Assembly (NCBI GenBank): GCA_021781455.1
Contig: JAJXWV010000041.1
Span: 1 to 64,000, forward strand
DNA from: Acidobacteriota bacterium
Lineage (GTDB): Bacteria; Acidobacteriota; Thermoanaerobaculia; Gp7-AA8
Direction of reading: 5' to 3'
DNA length: 64,000 nucleotides
Shown here one piece after another: positions 25,326-34,340 of this stretch. Below the pieces are notes generated by a model. That model saw only the letters and a list, made by a program, of their open reading frames with translations, did no database searches and had not been told where the DNA came from. The position numbers and the translations under genes are program-made. Position 1 is the stretch's first letter. The number at the start of each line of letters is the position of its first letter.

Positions 25326-25507
25326 GCATCCTTCGCCACCACATCGTCCTGATGTTTCTGTACGCTGGCGCCACGGGGCTCTTCTTCACGCTCCTCTGGA
25401 AGGACGACCGGCGCGCGCGCATCCGCTTTTTTCTTCTCGTCTTTCTCTCGTTGTTCTTCGGCGGCATCGCCATCGGCTGGGTGATGTTCCCGTTCCCCTT
25501 GAAATGA
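25322..25507 (+). CDS. Very small membrane protein
   Basis: The 61-residue product has two hydrophobic helices (about 8-25 and 36-56) separated by a charged loop (KDDRRARIR). It starts inside the stop of the preceding gene (ATGA, 25322-25325). That overlap and the clean helix pattern argue that it is real. No family is recognised. A tandem-unit hairpin begins at its stop codon, and lpxB follows. Confidence 0.65.
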   Translation: MSILRHHIVLMFLYAGATGLFFTLLWKDDRRARIRFFLLVFLSLFFGGIAIGWVMFPFPLK

Positions 25508-25508
25508 A

Positions 25509-25591
25509 GGTGACCGGGTCACCGAGTCACCGGGTCGCGGGGTTTTTCCGGCAGTCACCAGGCGACCCGGTGACCTTGTGACCCGGTGACC
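25509..25591. repeat. Tandem-unit hairpin (GGTGACCGGGTCACCG type)
   Basis: The left arm (25509-25541) repeats GTGACCGG/GTCACCGG units. The right arm (25553-25591) repeats ACCCGGTGACC units inverted. Each unit is itself palindromic (GGTGACC), so several folds are possible. It lies between the small membrane-protein gene and lpxB. Confidence 0.8.
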
Positions 25592-25608
25592 GCCCTGGCC
25601 TGATCATC

Positions 25609-26705
25609 ATGAAACTCGCAATCGTTGCCGGCGAAGCGTCCGGTGATCTTCACGCCTCCGAAGTTCTGAAGGAGCTGAAGAAGCTCGATCCCGACGTCAA
25701 GGCGTTCGGCATCGGGGGAGATCTGCTGGCCCGCAACGGCATGAAGCTGCTGCACCACGCGCGGGAGATGGGCATCGTCGGCCTCTTCAACGTCGTGCGC
25801 CATCTGCGCATGTTCCGCCACATCTTCGATGAGCTGATCGACGCCATCGCCCGCGAGAAGCCCGATGCCGTCGTCCTCGTCGACTATCCCGATTTCAACC
25901 TGCGCGTGGCGAAGCGCTGCAAGGCCATGGGCCTTCGCGTCATCTACTACATCTCTCCGCAGCTGTGGGCGTGGCGCCGCGGACGTGTGAAGCAGATCGA
26001 GCGGTATGTCGATCACATGATCGTGATCTTCCCGTTCGAGGAGGAGTTCTACAGACAGCACAACGTGCCGGTCACGTACGTCGGCCATCCTCTGATCGAG
26101 CAGGTACTGGGGGTGGGTCGGGCGCCGAAGAAGGAAGGCATCACGCGCATCGTGCTGCTGCCGGGCTCACGGCGGATGGAAATCGCATCGCTGCTGCCGG
26201 CGATGGTCGACGCGGTGCAGATCCTCGGCCGTGAGCGCAAGATCGAGCCGTTCATCATCCAGGCACCAACGATCGAATACGAAGAGCTCGAAGAGATCAC
26301 GAGCAAAATGGGTGTCACCATTCCGATCCTTCCGCACGACCGGGGCGAAGGAATCGCCGCAGCCGACCTGGCGATCTCGTCGTCCGGCACGGCCACGCTC
26401 GAGTGCGCCGTCCTGGGCACGCCGGTCGTGGTCATGTATAAGCTCTCGCCGGCGACCTACTGGCTCGCGCGCCGCCTCGTGAACCTGCCGCATTTCAGTC
26501 TGGTGAACATCGTCGCGGGAAAGAAGGTCGTTCCCGAACTGCTGCAGGGCGACGTCAACGGACCGCGCATTGCCGAAGAGGCGCGCGCGATCCTCGACCC
26601 GGCAAACTACGACTGCGTGGTGGCCGGACTGGGCGATGTGAAAGCCAAACTCGGGCGCTTTGGCGCCAGCCGCCGTGTAGCGAAGACCATCGTGAGCGTC
26701 CTTCA

Positions 26706-26709
<4 letters not shown>
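25609..26709 (+). CDS. lpxB: Lipid-A-disaccharide synthase
   Basis: The 366-residue GT-B glycosyltransferase (family 19) joins UDP-diacylglucosamine and lipid X in lipid A synthesis. Signatures are the N-terminal VAGEASGDLHAS, the FGIGGDLLARNGMKLL segment, VLVDYPDFNLRVAK, ISPQLWAWRRGRVKQI, and the donor-site LAISSSGTATLECAVLGTPVVVMYK. It is cytoplasmic and membrane-associated. Its stop overlaps the start of the MsbA-type exporter gene (ATGA), so synthesis and export genes are joined in one operon. Confidence 0.96.
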
Positions 26710-28609
<1,900 letters not shown>

Positions 28610-28613
<4 letters not shown>

Positions 28614-29235
28614 AGTTCGTCGCCTTTCTGGGATCGCTGTTCATCCGCGGGCTGCATGCCACGCTGCGCGTGCGGCACGTCCGCGCGGAGAACATCGAGC
28701 GGCTGCCGCAGTACATCCTGGCCTTCTGGCACTGCCACCTGCTCCTGATGCTGCACTCGCGCTACCGGCGGCCGATCTCGGTGATCATTTCGCAGTCGAA
28801 AGACGGCGAAGCGATTGCCCGCGTGTTCGACTGGTACGGCGTGGACTCGGCGCGCGGGTCGTCGACGCGCGGCGGGTCGGCGGCGTTGCGCGAGCTGATC
28901 CGGGAAGCGCGCGAGGGAAAGAACATCGTATTCACGCCCGACGGTCCGAAGGGACCGGCGCGTGTGGCAAAAAGCGGTGTGGTCTACGCGGCGCAGGCCA
29001 CCGGGCTGCCGATCCTTCCCATCGCCTTCGCCGCTAAAAAAAAAAGCTTCTCCGCTCGTGGGACCGCATGGTCGTCCCGTACCCGTTCACGCGTGCGATC
29101 TTCCTCTATGGCGACCCGATCGTCGTGCCGCGTCACGGCGATCCGGAAGAGTGGCGGGAGCGCGTGGAGGCGAGCATGAACGCACTGGCCAGCGAAGCAG
29201 AGAACGATTTCGAGAGACTATGGAGGGAGCGGTAG
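28610..29235 (+). pseudogene. DUF374 lysophospholipid/lipid A acyltransferase-like, frameshifted at A10
   Basis: The reading frame matches the DUF374 acyltransferase group through residue ~143: HVRAENIERLPQYILAFWH, LLLMLHSRYRRPISVIISQS, SSTRGGSAALREL, VFTPDGPKGPAR, VVYAAQATGLPILPIAFA. It then meets ten consecutive A (29036-29045) and continues in the wrong frame to a stop at 29179. Reading one base shifted after the A run gives a family-like C-terminus (LLRSWDRMVVPYPFTRAIF, LYGDPIVVPRHGD, then EEWRERVEASMNAL) and stops at 29235. So either the run is really 11 (or 8) A, or transcriptional slippage restores the frame, or the gene is broken. The family transfers acyl groups in the lipid A/phospholipid pathway, which fits the lpxB-msbA operon. 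Confidence 0.8.
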
Positions 29236-29243
29236 CGGCGACG

Positions 29244-29329
29244 GGTTCCGCGGTTGCGCTGTTCCGCGGTTGCGCGGTGTTCGGCCGGACGAGCACCGCG
29301 GAACCGCGCAACCTCGGAACCGCGTAACC
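29244..29329. repeat. Tandem-unit hairpin (GGTTCCGCGGTTGCGC type)
   Basis: The left arm (29244-29280) has GTTCCGCGGTTGCGC units. The right arm (29293-29329) has the inverted ACCGCGGAACCGCGCAACC. It fills the gap before yicC. A lone arm of the same unit is at about 60382-60416. Confidence 0.8.
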
Positions 29330-29373
29330 ATGGCGACGCAGACCTGGCGATCGATCGCAACCGCGCAACGAAC

Positions 29374-30264
29374 ATGATCCATTCAATGACCGGCTTCGGC
29401 CGCTCCGCAGGTGCCCTTTCGCAGCGCTACTTCGTCGCCGTAACGACGAAGAGCGTCAACCACCGTTTCCTGGAGGTCTCGGTGCGCATGCCGGAGTTCT
29501 TCTGGGAGCTCGAGCCGGCCGTGCGGGCGATCGCCGCAGAGACCTTCTCCCGCGGGAAGCTCGACATCTCCATCCGGGTCCAGAGAACGCAGCAGCCCGA
29601 ATACAACGTCCGCATCAACACGCAGATCGCCAACGTGGTGGTGCCGCAGCTGCGGTCGATGTCGGAGGAGCTCGGGCTGGGATCGACCTTTGCGGGAAGC
29701 GATCTGATGCGCGTTCCCGATCTACTGCAGGTAGAACCGATCGAGACCGAGATCACCGACGAGGAACGCGACGCGCTGGCTCGGCTGGTGCGCGAAGCCC
29801 TGGCCCAGATGATCGCCATGCGCACGCGCGAAGGGGAGTCGCTGCACGCCGACATCACGGCACGCCTGAAGACCATTCGCGATCTTCAGCAGCGCCTCGG
29901 CGCCTATCGCGACGAGATCCGCAGCGAGCTCCTCTCCGCCTATCAGCAGCGGGTGCAGGAGATCGGGGCGCAGGCCGGCGTGCAGGTGCCGGAGGAGCGG
30001 ATCGCGCAGGAAGTCGTGCTCATGGTCGAGCGCGGCGACATCGCCGAAGAGCTCACCCGCCTTACGCACCACATCCAGCAGTTGCAGCAGGCCATCGACG
30101 GCCGCGAAGCGGCTGGAAAGAAGCTCGACTTCCTTTCGCAGGAGATGCTGCGCGAGATCAACACGATGGGATCCAAGTCGCGCTCCGCGACGATCAGAAC
30201 CCTCGTTGTAGAATTGAAAACCGAGGTGGAAAGGATCCGCGAACAGGTGCAGAACGTTGAGTAG
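29374..30264 (+). CDS. yicC: YicC family endoribonuclease-like protein
   Basis: The 296-residue protein begins with the family hallmark MIHSMTGFGRS and ends with the DUF1732 region (GKKLDFLSQEMLREINTMGSKS, RTLVVELKTEVERIREQVQNVE). YicC-family proteins are reported as RNases that affect sRNA stability and stationary phase; the reaction is known from the family, not from this sequence. The frame is open from 29254 through the hairpin repeat, but ATG 29374 gives the standard N-terminus. The yicC-gmk-rpoZ-coaBC order is conserved in many bacteria. The stop overlaps the gmk start. Confidence 0.94.
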   Translation: MIHSMTGFGRSAGALSQRYFVAVTTKSVNHRFLEVSVRMPEFFWELEPAVRAIAAETFSRGKLDISIRVQRTQQPEYNVRINTQIANVVVPQLRSMSEELGLGSTFAGSDLMRVPDLLQVEPIETEITDEERDALARLVREALAQMIAMRTREGESLHADITARLKTIRDLQQRLGAYRDEIRSELLSAYQQRVQEIGAQAGVQVPEERIAQEVVLMVERGDIAEELTRLTHHIQQLQQAIDGREAAGKKLDFLSQEMLREINTMGSKSRSATIRTLVVELKTEVERIREQVQNVE

Positions 30265-30940
30265 TAACTTTCACTCGGACGGGACGTTATTCATCGTTTC
30301 CGGCCCGTCCGGGGCGGGGAAGACGACCCTCATCGAGCGCGTCCGCCAGCAGCTCGAGCCGATCGGCATCAGCCTCTATTTTTCAGTCTCCCACACCACG
30401 CGAAAACCGCGCACAGGCGAAGTCGACGGGAAGAGCTACCACTTCGTCAGCCAGCAGCAGTTCCAGGGCATGGTGGAGCGGGGGGAATTTCTCGAGTGGG
30501 CTCACGTTCACGAGCAACGGTACGGGACTTCCAAAGGAGAGGTCGTCGGACGCCTCAATCGCGGCGAGGACGTGATCCTCGACATCGATTACCAGGGCGC
30601 GCGGCAGATCGCCGAAGACCCGTGGCTGAGCGAGCGGTCGCTCAACATTTTCATATTCCCGCCGTCGTTCGACGTCCTCGAGCAGAGGCTCCGCGAGCGC
30701 GGCCTCAACACGGAAGAAGAGATCAAGACACGGCTGGGGAAAGCCATCGCCGAGATCGACGCCTACAAGGACTTCTACCGTTACGTGATCATCAACGACG
30801 ACCTGAATGTGGCGACGGAGTGCCTGAAGGGCGCCGTCATCGCCAAGAAACTGCAGACCAAGACGGCCCTCGAAGCCATCAGCGCGATGGCCGAGCGGTT
30901 CAAGGAGGAACGAAATGGAAAGATTGCCCGAGGGCGTTGA
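30257..30940 (+). CDS. gmk: Guanylate kinase
   Basis: The 227-residue enzyme phosphorylates GMP to GDP. It shows the P-loop GPSGAGKT (16-23), the GMP-binding SHTTRKPRTGEVDGKSYHF, FLEWAHVHEQRYGTSK and the Walker B-like DVILDIDYQGARQI. The start is TTG 30257, which overlaps the yicC stop; the family N-terminus (GTLFIVSGPSGAGK) fits. The 3' end overlaps rpoZ. Confidence 0.96.
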   Translation: MSSNFHSDGTLFIVSGPSGAGKTTLIERVRQQLEPIGISLYFSVSHTTRKPRTGEVDGKSYHFVSQQQFQGMVERGEFLEWAHVHEQRYGTSKGEVVGRLNRGEDVILDIDYQGARQIAEDPWLSERSLNIFIFPPSFDVLEQRLRERGLNTEEEIKTRLGKAIAEIDAYKDFYRYVIINDDLNVATECLKGAVIAKKLQTKTALEAISAMAERFKEERNGKIARGR

Positions 30941-31124
30941 CAGCCGCTTCCGGTACGTGTTGCTGGTGTCGAAGCGCGCTGAGCAGCTGGTCCAGGGATC
31001 GCAGCCCAAGGTGAAGCCCCGGCACTTCAAGCCGACGCGCATCGCCATGGACGAGATCGATGCCGAGCTGGTGAAGTGGCAGCTCGAGCCGCCGGTCGAG
31101 GAACCGACCGCCATCTCCGAATAG
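30915..31124 (+). CDS. rpoZ: RNA polymerase omega subunit
   Basis: The 69-residue protein fits the small omega subunit, which latches the beta' subunit and in some bacteria helps to bind (p)ppGpp. Visible family parts are the N-terminal SRFRYVLLVSKRAEQLVQG helix and a KPTRIAMDEIDAELVKWQ helix. Its start lies 26 bp inside gmk, preceded by a strong AAGGAGG (30903-30909), and the gmk-rpoZ pairing is conserved across bacteria. This supports the call despite the short length. Confidence 0.93.
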   Translation: MERLPEGVDSRFRYVLLVSKRAEQLVQGSQPKVKPRHFKPTRIAMDEIDAELVKWQLEPPVEEPTAISE

Positions 31125-31200
31125 ACTGCAGACGACAGACCGCAGACCGCAGACCGCGATCCGAACTGTGGTCTGTGGTCTGTCGTCTGTGGTCTGCGAC
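31124..31200. repeat. Tandem-unit hairpin (AGACCGCAGACCGCAGACC type)
   Basis: The left arm (31124-31158) has CAGACCGCAGACCGC units. The right arm (31166-31200) has the inverted GTGGTCTGTGGTCTGTCGTC. It exactly fills the gap between rpoZ and coaBC. A short single run of the same unit (GACCGCAGACCGCAGA) follows the cNMP/FHA gene at 12928-12943. Confidence 0.8.
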
Positions 31201-32394
31201 ATGAAGATCGTTCTTGGTGTGTCCGGCGGCATCGCGGCCTACAAGGCGCCGGAGCTGGTGCGCCGCTTGCGCGATGCCGGCGCGGACGTCCGCGTGATCC
31301 TGACGCCGAATGCGGCGCGGTTCGTCTCGCCGCTGTCGCTCGCCGCAGTCTCCGATCACGGCGTCATCCTCGATCAATGGGGCGATCCGCAGCACGGCGG
31401 CGTCGACCACATTGATCTGGCACGCTGGGCGGACGTGCTCTTCATCGCGCCGGCCACTGCGAACATCCTCGCCAAGCTGACGGCCGGCATCGCAGACGAT
31501 GCCCTGACCACGTATGCACTGGCCCATCGCGGGGCCATTCTCGTCGCACCGGCCATGAACACGTTCATGCTGCAGCACCCGACGGTGCAGGCAAATGTTG
31601 AGATGCTGCGGGCGCGTGGCGTCGACGTCATCGAGCCCGACAGCGGCATGCTGGCCTGTGGCGACGAAGGCGCCGGCCGGATGCCGGACGTGCCGGTGCT
31701 CGTCGATCGGGTCAAGGCGCACTTCGCCTCTCGCGACCTGGAGGGGCAGTCGATCCTCGTCACCGCCGGCCCCACGCGCGAAGCGATTGACCCTGTCCGC
31801 TACATCTCCAACCGCTCATCCGGCCGCATGGGCTACGCCATGGCCGAGGCGGCGCGGAGAAGGGGAGCGAAGGTGACGCTGATCTCCGGGCCGGCCGCGA
31901 TCCCGGTGCCGGCCGGCGTGAACGTCACGCGCGTGACGAGCGCCGCCGAAATGCGCGAGGCGGTGATGAAAGCGCTGCCGGAGAATCGCATCCTGATCAA
32001 GGCCGCGGCCGTTGCCGATTTCGCGCCGGCCAGCGCCGCCGATCGCAAGATCAAGAAGGGCGCCGCGGACGAGTTGACGCTCACACTCCGCAAAACGCCC
32101 GACATTCTGGCCGAGGTTGCGGCTGCCAGACACCGGCCATTCATCGTGGCGTTTGCCGCGGAGACCGACGCCGTGGAATCGAATGCCAGGGAGAAGCTGG
32201 CGAAGAAGAACGCCGATCTGATCGTGGCCAATGACGTCTCGGACGCCTCGATCGGATTCGATTCCGAGCAGAACGAGGTCGTCGTGATCGCGCGGGACGG
32301 CAGCACCACGAAGATTCCGAAGGCGGCAAAGATCGTGGTCGCAAACCGGATCCTCGATCTCGTGGTCGCAAAACTCAAAGATGGCAGGACGTGA
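31201..32394 (+). CDS. coaBC: Bifunctional phosphopantothenoylcysteine synthetase/decarboxylase
   Basis: The 397-residue enzyme makes 4'-phosphopantetheine for CoA. The N-terminal flavodoxin-like decarboxylase (about 1-180) has VSGGIAAYKAPELVRRLRDA, the catalytic His in VDHIDLARWAD and LVAPAMNTFMLQ. The family motif is usually PxMNxxMW; here the last position is Leu. The C-terminal synthetase starts at about 184 (ILVTAGPTREAIDPVRYISN), with SGRMGYAMA and AAAVADFAP. ATG 31201 gives the standard start; the frame's earlier ATG at 31168 lies inside the hairpin. Confidence 0.96.
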   Translation: MKIVLGVSGGIAAYKAPELVRRLRDAGADVRVILTPNAARFVSPLSLAAVSDHGVILDQWGDPQHGGVDHIDLARWADVLFIAPATANILAKLTAGIADDALTTYALAHRGAILVAPAMNTFMLQHPTVQANVEMLRARGVDVIEPDSGMLACGDEGAGRMPDVPVLVDRVKAHFASRDLEGQSILVTAGPTREAIDPVRYISNRSSGRMGYAMAEAARRRGAKVTLISGPAAIPVPAGVNVTRVTSAAEMREAVMKALPENRILIKAAAVADFAPASAADRKIKKGAADELTLTLRKTPDILAEVAAARHRPFIVAFAAETDAVESNAREKLAKKNADLIVANDVSDASIGFDSEQNEVVVIARDGSTTKIPKAAKIVVANRILDLVVAKLKDGRT

Positions 32395-32395
32395 G

Positions 32396-32455
32396 TTTCA
32401 CCACAGAGGCACAGGGAGCACAGAGTCTCTGTGTCTTCTGTGCCTCTGTGGTGAA
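32396..32455. repeat. Tandem-unit hairpin (CACAGAGGCACAGAG type)
   Basis: The left arm (32396-32426) is TTCACCACAGAGGCACAGGG then AGCACAGAG. The right arm (32427-32455) is the inverted TCTCTGTG...TGCCTCTGTGGTGAA, with almost no loop. It lies between coaBC and the glycosylase gene. Related arms occur alone at about 46920-46960 and as a pair at 60431-60494. Confidence 0.85.
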
Positions 32456-32474
32456 TTCCAACGTGGCGGACTGA

Positions 32475-33179
32475 ATGAACTCTGATCTCGCGAATGAGCT
32501 CGCGTTTCTGCGAGAGCTCGGATACACGCACCTCGATATCGCCGATCGGCCGAAGAGCGCGGAAGGTATGAGCACACAATCCGCGGTCGATCTCTCCGAT
32601 CCAGGCGCTCTCCACTCCATCGAATCGATCGAGCAGCTGGAGGCCATTGCTTCGGTCTGCACGAAATGCAGGCTGTCCACGGGAAGGACGCAGGTCGTCT
32701 ACGGCACCGGCAGTCCGAACGCCGATCTGATGTTTATCGGCGAGGCGCCGGGACGCGACGAAGACATCCAGGGAAAGCCGTTCGTGGGCCGCGCCGGGCA
32801 GCTCCTGACCGACATCATCAAGGCCATGAAGCTGACGCGCGACGACGTCTACATCGCCAACGTGATCAAGTGCCGCCCGCCCGAGAACCGCAATCCCGAG
32901 CCGGAAGAGCTCGAGGCGTGCCGCCCTTTCATCCAGCGGCAGATCGAGCTCATCAAGCCGCGCGTGATCGTCACCCTCGGCAAGTTTGCGCTGCAGAGCC
33001 TCACCGGGAAGATGTACGCGATATCGGCGGCGCGCGGCAGCTGGCTCGACTACAAAGGCATCAAGGTGATGCCCACGTACCATCCCGCTTACCTCCTCCG
33101 AACGCCGGGTGCCAAGAAGGACGTCTGGCAGGACATGAAGAAGGTCATGGCTCAGCTGGGGATCGCAGTCGAGAAGTGA
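32475..33179 (+). CDS. Uracil-DNA glycosylase, family 4 (Fe-S)
   Basis: The 234-residue enzyme removes uracil from DNA at the start of base excision repair. It has the Fe-S cluster cysteines in CTKCRLS (about 62-65) and later in [14 protein letters not shown] plus EACRPF, motif [24 protein letters not shown] and motif B HPAYLLR. This fits the thermophile-type family 4 enzymes (UDGa), which are also common in mesophilic bacteria. The first ~50 residues are an extra N-terminal stretch without recognised motifs. Some family members are annotated as phage SPO1 DNA polymerase-related. Confidence 0.93.
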   Translation: MNSDLANELAFLRELGYTHLDIADRPKSAEGMSTQSAVDLSDPGALHSIESIEQLEAIASVCTKCRLSTGRTQVVYGTGSPNADLMFIGEAPGRDEDIQGKPFVGRAGQLLTDIIKAMKLTRDDVYIANVIKCRPPENRNPEPEELEACRPFIQRQIELIKPRVIVTLGKFALQSLTGKMYAISAARGSWLDYKGIKVMPTYHPAYLLRTPGAKKDVWQDMKKVMAQLGIAVEK

Positions 33180-33193
33180 TCCGACGCGGTTGC

Positions 33194-34159
33194 TCAGAAC
33201 GGGGCGTCTTTGCTCAGAATCCTTCGCCGCAGCTCCCACCGAAGGCGGCGCAGTTTCGGTCTGAAGAAATAGTCTGCGCGGGCAGTCAGGCCGCGAAGGC
33301 CTCGCTTCGGCGTCGCCACGACGAGAGCGTGGTAGTGGGGGAGTGTTCCCGATTCCAGGAGCGATCGCTCGGAGTCGAACAGCTGCTGCAGAAGTCTGTC
33401 AGGGGCAGCGGTCCAGTCGATCCAGGGATAGAGCACCGACAGGAGCGAGCCGCCGTAGGGACGGATCGCAACGACGTCGAATCCACACTCCACCTTCGGC
33501 ATGATCTCGCTCGATCGGATCGCCTCGGAAGGGTCGTCCGCCTGGATGGGCAGCGATAGCGACTCCACGCGCCGGGCTTCCCGCGGAACCATGGACGAAA
33601 ACATCTTGCGGTGAACGGCGATCAGATCGTCGTTCCAGTCGAATCGCGACGGACCGATGTACTCGTCGAGGTAGAGCAGCCCGCCCGGTTTCAAGGAACG
33701 CGAGACGGCAGCGAGGAGCTTCTCGAGCTTGGAAACGTGATGCAGTGACTGATGAAAGAAGACCGCGTCGTACTGGCGTCGAGGCAGTGCCGGGCGGTTG
33801 AAGTCGGCGATGAAGTAATGAATGCGGTCGCCATGGCCGGCGCGGACCGCCTCGCGCCGGGCGATCTCGACGGACGCCAAAGAGCCGTCGAATGCGTCGA
33901 CAACGCCGCAGAGATCGCGGTTGATGAGGTCGCGCTCGAGCGGTCCGGTGCCGCAGCCGATCGACAGCGCACGTTCGAACCGCGGCGTGCCGCGCGTTTG
34001 CAGAAACTCGGTGAACCACTTGAACGGCCAGCCGTCGCTGCGGCCCATGATCCAGGTATTGATGTAGCCGCGGACAGCCACGTTCTCCATCCAGCTCGTG
34101 TGCGTGGGCGAGGAGGTCTCGCGATCCCAGAAGGTTGCGGCGTCGCTGGTCGTGGTCAT
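33194..34159 (-). CDS. Class I SAM-dependent methyltransferase
   Basis: The 321-residue protein has a Rossmann methyltransferase domain: motif I ALSIGCGTGPLERDL, an acidic loop (VVDAFDGSLASVEIAR), FIADFNRP and the motif IV region YDAVFFHQSLHHVSKLEKLL, then PGGLLYLDEYIGPS. The C-terminal ~100 residues have no known fold to me and end in an Arg-rich stretch (RPKLRRLRWELRRR). The substrate is unknown; the pattern is close to methyltransferases of surface-glycan and secondary-metabolite clusters. It stands alone on the minus strand, with a TAGAAT box 15 nt before the ATG. Confidence 0.87.
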   Translation of the reverse strand: MTTTSDAATFWDRETSSPTHTSWMENVAVRGYINTWIMGRSDGWPFKWFTEFLQTRGTPRFERALSIGCGTGPLERDLINRDLCGVVDAFDGSLASVEIARREAVRAGHGDRIHYFIADFNRPALPRRQYDAVFFHQSLHHVSKLEKLLAAVSRSLKPGGLLYLDEYIGPSRFDWNDDLIAVHRKMFSSMVPREARRVESLSLPIQADDPSEAIRSSEIMPKVECGFDVVAIRPYGGSLLSVLYPWIDWTAAPDRLLQQLFDSERSLLESGTLPHYHALVVATPKRGLRGLTARADYFFRPKLRRLRWELRRRILSKDAPF

Positions 34160-34174
34160 CGGTCGCGGCTCGCG

Positions 34175-34180
34175 ATTCTA
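34175..34180 (-). promoter_or_regulatory. -10 box of the methyltransferase gene
   Basis: TAGAAT on the minus strand is 15 nt before the ATG at 34159. This predicts a leader of only ~8 nt. Confidence 0.4.
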
Positions 34181-34245
34181 CTGAAAGCGTCGAACAGCCG
34201 TCGGGAAGCACAGCGGCGCGGCGCAGTCCGCGGGAGCACGACGAG

Positions 34246-34284
34246 AGTTGCGGACGCGCTGCTGCGCGTCCCTACCGCCGCGTG
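34246..34284. repeat. Dispersed GTTGCGGACGCGCTGC repeat
   Basis: GAGTTGCGGACGCGCTGCTG then CGCGTCCCTACCG occurs here, with a close relative at about 4337-4371 and an inverted copy at about 57534-57565. The unit is itself a small hairpin (GGACGCGC/GCGCGTCC). Confidence 0.6.
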
Positions 34285-34340
34285 CCCACCGCACGTCCCT
34301 ACAGAATCATGCCGAGTTGAACTAAGCTCCGGCGCAGTCG

